Source of the DNA: Accumulibacter sp.
Lineage (GTDB): Bacteria; Pseudomonadota; Gammaproteobacteria; Burkholderiales; Rhodocyclaceae
DNA length: 10,218 bases
Direction of reading: 5' to 3'
NCBI GenBank assembly: GCA_031274075.1
Contig: JAISQQ010000046.1
Location: forward strand, 1-10,218
Position numbers and translations under genes: made by a program
Part shown: positions 1 to 5,900 of the stretch, piece after piece
Numbering within the stretch: position 1 is the stretch's first letter
How the letters are laid out: every line of letters begins with the position of its first letter
Notes under the pieces: generated by a model
Seen by the model: the letters and a program-made list of their open reading frames with translations, nothing else
What the model was told of the DNA's origin: nothing
Database searches by the model: none

Positions 1-7
1 CATCCAG

Positions 8-66
8 GGTAGGGCGCGATCTCCGGGCGCGCCGGGGGGCGGCGGTTTCGGAGAAACCGCCCTACC
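8..66. repeat. REP-like palindromic repeat
   Basis: Two nested inverted repeats are visible. The outer arms are GGTAGGGCG at 8-16 and its perfect reverse complement CGCCCTACC at 58-66. The inner one is a perfect 9-bp stem, GGCGGTTTC at 41-49 and GAAACCGCC at 53-61, with a 3-base loop GGA. The two stems share bases 58-61, so they are alternative structures. An 8-bp GGCGCGCC palindrome sits between them at 26-33. No T-run follows, so this is not a classic intrinsic terminator. The layout resembles the short GC-rich dispersed palindromes common in proteobacterial intergenic regions. Calling it a repeat family member is inference, because only one copy is in the window. Confidence 0.6.
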
Positions 67-124
67 TTCCCCCAGTGCTCGGATTGAGGTTTTTGGGATC
101 AAAGCATTTCTCGTACCCATTTTT

Positions 125-256
125 TTAAAACAGCTTCCGAAGTGCGACACCGCGTTTCAAGTTGATGATTTCACGGGAAAAAACCTCAGCGGGAGTTTCA
201 AACCCAAGGCATTTGCGTGGCCGCTTGTCGAGTTGTCGCGCAATGGCGTTGTCTGG
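125..256 (-). pseudogene. IS30-family transposase, C-terminal remnant
   Basis: Read on the minus strand, codons from about 256 down to 128 encode the C-terminal tail of an IS30-family transposase, ending at a TAA at 125-127. The diagnostic stretch is RPRKCLGFETPAEVF, the near-invariant motif that follows the last catalytic acidic residue in IS30 transposases. It is preceded by DNAIARQLDK and followed by SREIINLKRGVALRKLF. The frame hits a stop at 272-274, and nothing recognisable as transposase lies upstream (higher coordinates), so about 43 residues of a roughly 300-350 aa protein remain. The DDE catalytic residues are absent and the fragment cannot transpose. The complete element and its terminal repeats are not in the window. 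The open plus-strand frame over the same bases is a shadow of this remnant. Confidence 0.8.
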
Positions 257-282
257 AAAACGGGAACCACTTTAGACGCCCA

Positions 283-366
283 GGATATTCATGTGCCTGG
301 AATCAAGCGAGCGCGTTTGCTTGACAAAGTAAATACGTCTGTTAGCCTGGGAATCATGGATATTCA
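283..366 (+). repeat. Paired short repeats flanking the brn promoter (possible operators)
   Basis: Two short words each occur twice around the promoter. GGATATTCA is at 283-291 and 358-366. GCCTGGAATCA is at 295-305 and recurs with one extra G as GCCTGGGAATCA at 345-356. The order is swapped (A-B upstream, B-A downstream), so the pair brackets the -35 box, and the downstream copies overlap the -10 and the expected transcription start. BrnT-BrnA loci are known to be autoregulated by the antitoxin or complex. These words are candidate binding sites, but that is inference from position alone. Confidence 0.35.
321..348 (+). promoter_or_regulatory. Sigma70-type promoter for the brnT/antitoxin locus
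   Basis: A perfect -35 consensus TTGACA lies at 321-326. After a 16-base spacer comes TAGCCT at 343-348, which matches TATAAT at three of six positions including the key T-A...T. It is preceded by TG at 340-341 with one intervening base, an extended -10 arrangement that can compensate for a weak -10. Transcription would start near 355, about 36 bases before the apparent start of the toxin gene. No competing promoter of this quality was seen in 1-390. Confidence 0.5.
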
Positions 367-387
367 CCACGAACTTTCACCACGAAC
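363..387 (+). repeat. 12-bp tandem direct repeat before brnT
   Basis: TTCACCACGAAC occurs at 363-374 and again at 376-387, a period of 13 bases. It lies in the presumed 5' leader, just before the toxin start region. It could be a leftover of duplication or part of an operator. Phrases like CACCACGAA recur in many proteobacterial intergenic regions, so it may carry no special meaning here. Confidence 0.5.
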
Positions 388-390
388 CGA

Positions 391-664
391 ATGGCATTAC
401 GTTCGTATGGAACGCAAAGAAAAAAGCGCTGACCAATCTGATGGAATCACGTTCGAGCAGGCGGTGACCGTGTTTTTCGATCCATTCCTACAGTGGGCAG
501 ACGATGCCAGCCGTCATGACGAAGCGCGCAAGGCGCTTGTCGGCTTTGATACCTGGTATCGTTTGCCGTTCGTGGCGCCTGGCGGACAGGACGAAGAAGC
601 CATCCGCATCATTTCCGCCCGCAAAGCGACCCAGGAGGAGAGACGAAGCCATGAGCATTCCTGA
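391..664 (+). pseudogene. brnT: BrnT-family toxin, apparently frameshifted
   Basis: BrnT toxins are about 90-aa RelE-fold ribonucleases paired with a ribbon-helix-helix antitoxin. The C-terminal two thirds is clear in the frame ending at the TGA at 662-664. It reads GITFEQAVTVFFDPF, then a basic strand, then IRIISARKATQEERRSHE, the hallmark BrnT ending. The usual N-terminal signature (F-x-W-x(3)-K-x(3)-N-L-x-K-H-G) is not in that frame. It appears in the frame starting at 396 (ITFVWNAKKKALTNL, 396-440) and breaks at about 441-443, where the residues up to the conserved HG are lost. A deletion of 4 or 7 bases would explain this. The nearest ATG (391) is also out of register with the N-terminal frame. 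In the C-terminal frame an 86-aa product could start at ATG 407 but would lack the first strand and helix. It overlaps the antitoxin by 14 bases, the usual BrnT-BrnA order. BrnT identity is solid; inactivation is likely but unproven. Confidence 0.72.
633..640 (+). promoter_or_regulatory. Ribosome binding site of the antitoxin gene
   Basis: AGGAGGAG at 633-640 is a full Shine-Dalgarno match inside the toxin coding frame, 10-12 bases before ATG 651. It supports 651 as the antitoxin start over longer upstream open frame. It also gives the antitoxin its own strong initiation site, independent of the damaged toxin frame. Confidence 0.7.
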
Positions 665-938
665 ACGTACCAAGGCGTGGCCGCGCAAGGATCGAGCGAT
701 GACCTCCATCACGCTGCGCATTCCAATGGAGGTAGTCGACTCGATGAAAGAAATCGCGCCGCAGCGGGGGTTTTCCGGATACCAGCCCTTGCTCAAGTCA
801 TATATCAGCGAAGGACTGCGCCGGGACGAAGCGCGCTTCACGTTCGGAAAAACGGCACGCTTGATCGAAGCATTGAAAAAACGCGGGGTTCCGGAAAACC
901 TGCTCGGGGAAGCCGCGCGAGAGATCGAGGCCGCGTAG
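651..938 (+). CDS. BrnA-like / CopG-type ribbon-helix-helix antitoxin
   Basis: This 95-aa protein directly follows and overlaps the BrnT-like toxin by 14 bases, so by context it is the cognate antitoxin. Residues 17-60 fit a ribbon-helix-helix DNA-binding fold. There is a short strand (TSITLRIP), a first helix (MEVVDSMKEIAPQRG), then a turn and second helix (GYQPLLKSYISEGLRR), with the GYQ-x-LL pattern typical of BrnA and related CopG-class antitoxins. The C-terminal helices (about 63-95) would contact the toxin. RHH antitoxins of this class neutralise the toxin and repress their own promoter as dimers. The start at 651 has a strong Shine-Dalgarno; an internal ATG at 699 (residue 17) just before the RHH strand is an alternative. 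Since the toxin looks broken, the antitoxin may persist as an orphan repressor or may neutralise related toxins elsewhere; that is inference. The symbol brnA is avoided because the sequence is a divergent member. Confidence 0.8.
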   Translation: MSIPERTKAWPRKDRAMTSITLRIPMEVVDSMKEIAPQRGFSGYQPLLKSYISEGLRRDEARFTFGKTARLIEALKKRGVPENLLGEAAREIEAA

Positions 939-1011
939 GCCGAATCAACGTCTGTCCCACACCACATCGCCCCGAAAAAGGGCGGCGGTTCAAACCGGAG
1001 TCAGTTTTGCC

Positions 1012-2826
1012 ATGAACGATATTTCTCCACGCTGGCTACGCGATCTCCTGCGCTTTTTGCCACTCAAGAGCCAGTTCGTGCTGTCCGGCAACGTGCATGA
1101 CCTGCAAGCTTGTGAAATACAGGGGGTAGTCGTTGCCCAGAATTTCAATCAGACGATTTGCGGCGCCTTGCTGGATTCGGGATATGCACAGGTTTTTTCC
1201 TGGGATCCGGTCTCCGGCTTTCGCGTCATGGGACGCCCCGGCGGCAATCTGGCGGAAGGGGAAAAGCTGTTGTCCGAGTTTGGGCTGACTACGCAAAACG
1301 GCACTGCCCCGGCGGGAATCGACCTGTTGACGGCGACGCTGGATCGCCTGGTCAATCATGCCAGGGACCCCGTTGCCCTGATCGTGGATTTCGCCTCGCG
1401 CCTGCTTGTCCGCAATGATGCTCTCTCCGCTGCCGAACATCAGTTGTTTACCCGTGCGCTGGTGCTTTCCCATCAAGCGCGCAGCCGCCCATGCGGCGAG
1501 AAGCGCAAGCCTTTTTTCAATACCGTTTTTTGGGTTGCCGAAAAAGAAGGCGATTTGCCCGATTGGCTTTTGGTCGATAACCCGCGCTTGCGCCACATTC
1601 TCGTTTCCAGCCCCGACCAGTCCGCACGGCGCGCGCTGGCTCCAGCTTTGCTCAAGGGAATAGGCGGTGCGCAGGCAGATGGAGCAAGCCTGCAACAAGC
1701 GGTAAATGCCTTTGTCGAACAAACCGAAGGCATGTTGCTGCTTGACATGAATGCGATCATCCAGCTTGCACGGGTGGAAGGCGTCGATATTGGACATATC
1801 GCCGACGCCGTGCGCCGTTACAAAGTCGGCGTCACCGAGGATCCTTGGCTGAAAATAGACCGCCAGCGTATACGTGAAGCCGAGACTTTCATCAGAAAGC
1901 GCGTCAAGGGACAAAATCACGCCGTGACGCACATGCTCGACATTGTCAAACGCGCCATGACCGGTGTCGGGGCTTCTCGCAAAGGTAGCCGTCCGCGAGG
2001 CGTCGCCTTTCTCGCCGGGCCAACCGGCGTCGGCAAGACCGAACTGGCCAAGACGATTACCAGTTTATTGTTCGGCGACGATTCCGCCTACATTCGTTTC
2101 GACATGTCGGAGTTTTCCGCCGAACACGCCGACCAGCGCCTGATCGGAGCGCCGCCGGGCTACGTCGGTTACGACGTCGGCGGTGAACTGACCAACGCCA
2201 TTCGTGAAAAACCGTTTTCCGTCGTCTTGTTCGACGAAATCGAAAAGGCTCATCCGCGCATCCTCGACAAATTCCTGCAAGTCCTCGACGACGGCGTGCT
2301 GACCTCCGGACGCGGCGATCGCGTTTATTTTTCTGAAGCACTGATTGTGTTTACTTCCAATCTTGGCATTTATCGGCTCAATGAACTCGGCGAACGCGTC
2401 GCCAACGTCTATCCCGACGAACCGTTCGAGGCCGTGCGCGCCAAGGTGAAAAGCGAAATCGAACGCCACTTCAAGCTGGTGCTGAACCGTCCGGAAATCT
2501 TGAACCGCATTGGCGAGAACATCATCGTCTTCGACTTCATCCGTCCCGACGTGGCCGGACGGATTTTCGAGCAAATGGTCGACAACACCTTCGCTGATTT
2601 GCGCGAACAGGGCTTTGACATCGAATTTTCGCGGGCGGCCCGGCAAACCTTGCGCGATATCTGTCTCAAAGACCTTACCAATGGCGGACGCGGCATTCGC
2701 AACCAACTGGAAGCGCATTTGCTCAATCCCCTGTCCCGCGCCCTCTTCGACATGGATACGCAGCCGGGAGAACGCTTCGCGATCGAGGCATTGGATGACG
2801 ATGGCCTGTGCATGGAACGGCGCTGA
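1012..2826 (+). CDS. ClpB/ClpA-like AAA+ ATPase with a single active module
   Basis: This 604-aa protein carries one complete Clp/Hsp100 D2-type AAA+ module at about residues 290-600. It has Walker A GPTGVGKT (336-343), the substrate-gripping pore loop GYVG (383-386), Walker B FDEIEKAH (407-414), sensor 1 Asn450 in FTSN, a candidate arginine finger Arg499 in RPEILNR, and a D2-small domain with sensor 2 GGRGIR (558-563). Such modules form hexamers that thread or remodel proteins using ATP. Residues 1-280 look like a degenerate first AAA domain. They have a nucleotide-fold-like strand LSGNVHD (24-30) without a P-loop and a Walker-B-like LIVDFASR (123-130). True ClpB is about 850-870 aa, with an N-domain and an M-domain not seen here. 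No ClpP-binding loop was recognised. The ATG at 1012 has GGAG 11 bases upstream. It begins the same-strand cluster with the helicase downstream, so it is probably the motor of that system rather than housekeeping ClpB (inference). Confidence 0.85.
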   Translation: MNDISPRWLRDLLRFLPLKSQFVLSGNVHDLQACEIQGVVVAQNFNQTICGALLDSGYAQVFSWDPVSGFRVMGRPGGNLAEGEKLLSEFGLTTQNGTAPAGIDLLTATLDRLVNHARDPVALIVDFASRLLVRNDALSAAEHQLFTRALVLSHQARSRPCGEKRKPFFNTVFWVAEKEGDLPDWLLVDNPRLRHILVSSPDQSARRALAPALLKGIGGAQADGASLQQAVNAFVEQTEGMLLLDMNAIIQLARVEGVDIGHIADAVRRYKVGVTEDPWLKIDRQRIREAETFIRKRVKGQNHAVTHMLDIVKRAMTGVGASRKGSRPRGVAFLAGPTGVGKTELAKTITSLLFGDDSAYIRFDMSEFSAEHADQRLIGAPPGYVGYDVGGELTNAIREKPFSVVLFDEIEKAHPRILDKFLQVLDDGVLTSGRGDRVYFSEALIVFTSNLGIYRLNELGERVANVYPDEPFEAVRAKVKSEIERHFKLVLNRPEILNRIGENIIVFDFIRPDVAGRIFEQMVDNTFADLREQGFDIEFSRAARQTLRDICLKDLTNGGRGIRNQLEAHLLNPLSRALFDMDTQPGERFAIEALDDDGLCMERR

Positions 2827-2827
2827 G

Positions 2828-2956
2828 ATGGCGATGGAGATGGCAGTAGAGATGAAATCACGTCTTCCCCGGGCGCGTTTTCCGGTCACGGCGCCCGGGC
2901 CGGACTTTCAAGTCAATTTCTTTGACTGTGGAGCGCTTGCAAAATGGTGCAAATGA
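2828..2956 (+). CDS. Possible 42-aa micro-ORF between ATPase and helicase genes
   Basis: An ATG one base after the ATPase stop opens a 42-codon frame. It begins with an unusual run of repeated ATG codons (MAMEMAVEMK; ATGs at 2828, 2834, 2840 and 2852) and ends at TGA 2954-2956. GGAG at 2836-2839 could serve the ATG at 2852, giving a 34-aa product. Its stop overlaps an in-frame ATG of the giant downstream gene as ATGA (2953-2956), the same coupling that joins the giant gene to the next one. The C-terminal part (FQVNFFDCGALAKWCK) looks protein-like with two cysteines but matches no family I recognise. It may be a real small subunit or a translational coupler that carries ribosomes across the 117-base gap. 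It could also be chance. Confidence 0.35.
   Translation: MAMEMAVEMKSRLPRARFPVTAPGPDFQVNFFDCGALAKWCK
2930..2933 (+). promoter_or_regulatory. Ribosome binding site choosing the helicase start
   Basis: GGAG at 2930-2933 lies 10 bases before ATG 2944 but 19 before the second in-frame ATG at 2953. It therefore favours 2944 if initiation is independent. If translation is coupled to the micro-ORF stop (ATGA at 2953-2956), the start would be 2953 and the protein three residues shorter, beginning MIHFCPNC. Confidence 0.5.
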
Positions 2957-5900
2957 TTCATTTCTGTCCCAATTGCCAAACCGAGCGCCCTTTGCGGGAG
3001 CTTATTTGCGAAGGAGAAATCGACGGACAGCCTTGCAATTGGTCTCTGGCGGATGAACCTCTGCACGAGGAAGGTTGGCGGCCCCAACCGGTCATCACGC
3101 GGGAAGAAGCGCGAGGTAGCAGCGCAAGCTCGCCAGAAGCCGCGTCAGGCAAAACAGCAACGCCTGCAACGCAATTCTGCGAAAACGGGCATCCGCTGGA
3201 AGAGGGAGCGCTCATGTGCGCCGAATGCGGCGCTGGCCCCGTGCGCGCCGCGCCGGCGGATGAGGATGAGCCGGGCAGCGCCCCGGAGACGGTTATCGAT
3301 GGCTGGCGCCTGCTGAACCAGATCAGCAATACCGATGGAGTACGCGAGAGGTACATCGCCGAAGAGATCACAAGCGGTCGGCGGGCGGTGCTCACGCTCT
3401 ACCACGCGGGAGCGGAACCGGACCCGGCGATCTACGACGTGCTGCGGCGCTTGTCGCGCGAGCACGTGCCGGAGATTATCGCTACCGGGCGCTGGAATGA
3501 ACGCGCCTACGAAGTAGCCGAAGAAATGAGCGGAGGCACGCTGGCCGATCTGGGGATCGTCTTTGGGGAAAACGATAGCGCCACGGTGCGTCATATCGTG
3601 TACGAATTGGGCAAGGCGCTGAATGCCTTCAACGAAAACGGCCTGCGTCACCGCGATTTGCGCCCCGGTGTGTTGCTGGTGCGCAATCGCGAACCGCTCG
3701 ATCTCGTCATCAGCGGTTTCGGTTCGGCGCGCTTGTCCGAGTTTGACCTGGACATGGTCGCTCCGCAGGAAACCGGGCGCTACATGGCCCCGGAGACCAT
3801 CATGGGCGGGGTGACGGCGGCTTCGGACTGGTGGAGCCTGGGAATGATCCTGCTGGAACAATTCACCCAAGGCGCGTGTTTTGCGGGTATTCATCCGCAA
3901 GCCTTTCTGATTCATATCATCACCAGCGGCATCGTGCTCCCCGATACGCTCGAGCCAAGGTTGCGCCTCTTGCTGCGCGGCCTGCTGGCGCGCGATTGGC
4001 ACCAACGCTGGCAATGGAAAGAAGTCAAGGATTGGCTGGACGGCAAGGACGTGGAAGCGCCGGAAGCGGCAGGGGAAGAAACGGACGACCCAGAGGGCGC
4101 GGTCATCGTTCTTGGGCGGCAGCGCTACCGGAATCCCAAGCTGTTCGCACTGGCGGCGGCACAGGAAGACAATTGGGAGGAAGCGTTGAAGCATCTGTCG
4201 CACGGCGAACTTGTGACCTGGGCGGAACAGGCCAGGCTGTCGCCGGACACACTCGCTTCCTTGCGCGATGTCATGCAGTACGACGAGCTGGAAGACGATT
4301 TTCGTCTGATGCTGGCCTTGAAGTTGCTGAATGCCGATATGCCGCTCATCCATCGCGGTCTCATCGTCACGCCAGGCTGGCTGCTGGAACATCCGTTGGA
4401 AGGATATCGCCTCATCAGCGGCGTGGCGCCCGACATACTTGTCCGCGGGCAAAACGAGGGCTGGCTGGCGCGCCTGAAAGCGCGGGCCAGGAATGTGCGC
4501 CAGCGCGCCGAGCATCTGGATATCGAACTCGCGGAAGAGCAACTGCGCGTTTATCTGCTGTCGACAGCCCGTCCGAAACTTTTTGCCCAATGGCAAGAGC
4601 GGCTGCGTTTGCTGCCCGAGTCCGAGCATTCGGGCATTCTGACGCTCATTGACCGCGGCCATCTGCCCGAGGAAGACCTGATTATTCTGTTGAGTGCCAA
4701 TCTGGGCCTGTTCCGCTCAGTGGATGCCGTGTTGGAAGAAGCGACGCTTGCCGCCGCCAGTATTCCAGTCGAAAAATTCTCACGCGAGGCGGCGGCAAAA
4801 CTGCTGCAAGCAGGACGGCAATCCCTATTCGCCAAAGTAGATGAGCGCATCAGCGGTTTTGCTCGCTGCGGCATAGAGGAAGTAGACGCTTGGGCAGAGC
4901 AGTTCCGCCTGCATCGGCGGCTGCCGCTGGGCACGGCGCTGGTGATGCTGGCCGTGCCGGCGGAAGACTGGCAGGTACCGCACAAGCAGCAATATTTGAC
5001 GCAGCTCATCGATTTTTTCGAGAAGAAAATTTCCATTTCCATTACCCGCGGCGTGCTGGCGCGGATGAGTATCGGCAAGACTTCGGCGCGCATCGACCTG
5101 ACGGAAATCAGCGGCGAACGCCGCCCGGCCTCCGATCTGCTGGAGCATCTTCTGCAACGCCGCACCCATTCGCTGATGCTGGACGTCGGCGCCTCGCCCG
5201 ATTCGCTGCTGCACGCCCGATTGCGCAAGCTGCATTCGGACAATCTGCGCTACCGGCGCGATACCGGCATCGATGGCCTGTATCTGGGTTTCCCCTTTTT
5301 GTTGAGCCAAGACCCGCGTGGCAAAGCGCTTCCGCGTGTCATTCCGCTGCTGTTGTGGCCGGCGCGCCTGGAAATCAAGATTGGCGACCTGCGTCAGCAA
5401 CAGGTCGGCCTGGCCTTTGACGACAGGCGCGAGGAAATTCGGAGCAATCCGGCGCTCGGCAAGCTCTTGGGGGCGGCGGAGGGCAAGCGCTGGCAGGAAG
5501 CCGCCAATCTTTTGCTGGGCCGCCCCACGCCGCGAGCGCGGGAGGTGCTGGAAGGCTTTGCCGCGCTGGCTCCGGCTCGCACGCTGGAGCTTGCCGCCCT
5601 GCCCGCCAACGCCCGGCCAACAAACGCGCGTGGCGAATTGCTGTGCGCCGCCGTACTGTTTCACGTCACTTTTTCCGGGCAGACCATCCGCGAAGACCTG
5701 CTCTCTTTGTGCCGGGAAAACATCGACGCTCTGCGGACGACGGGGCTGGAAGCCATGCTGCGCCTGCGCGAGGAGGGTGAGGGTGAGAGTGAGGATCGGG
5801 ATGTGCCGCCCGCGGTGCCGGAGACGGAACGCTTTTTCACCCTGGCCAGCGATCCCTCGCAGGAAGACGCCGTGTTTCGTGCCCGCCGTCCCCCTGGCCT

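Noticed and set aside
233..406. Plus-strand open frame upstream of and continuous with the brnT C-terminal frame (open back to base 2)
   Set aside because: Its upstream part is antisense to the IS30 remnant and crosses the promoter and repeats. It has no BrnT-like content before about 440, so it is open by chance rather than a toxin extension.
420..425. A6 run in brnT as a programmed frameshift site
   Set aside because: The N-terminal signature continues in the same frame past the A-run (ALTNL, 426-440). The frame change happens later, at about 441-443, so slippage at the A-run cannot restore the protein.
968..984. Hairpin CGCCC / GGGCG with a 7-base loop in the 73-base gap after the antitoxin
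   Set aside because: The stem is only 5 bp with no T-run after it, so it is too weak to call a terminator. It leaves open whether the ATPase cluster is co-transcribed with the antitoxin. No convincing separate promoter was seen before 1012.
2065..4662. Long minus-strand open frames at 2065-2889 and 3145-4662
   Set aside because: They lie opposite the AAA+ core and the kinase region, whose plus-strand motifs are unmistakable. The minus translations have no domain logic.
5770..5796. GAGGGT-like purine repeat inside the helicase gene, possible phase-variable tract
   Set aside because: It is a short, imperfect six-base-type repeat encoding an acidic linker (EEGEGESED). Changes by whole units would keep the frame, so there is no switching logic.
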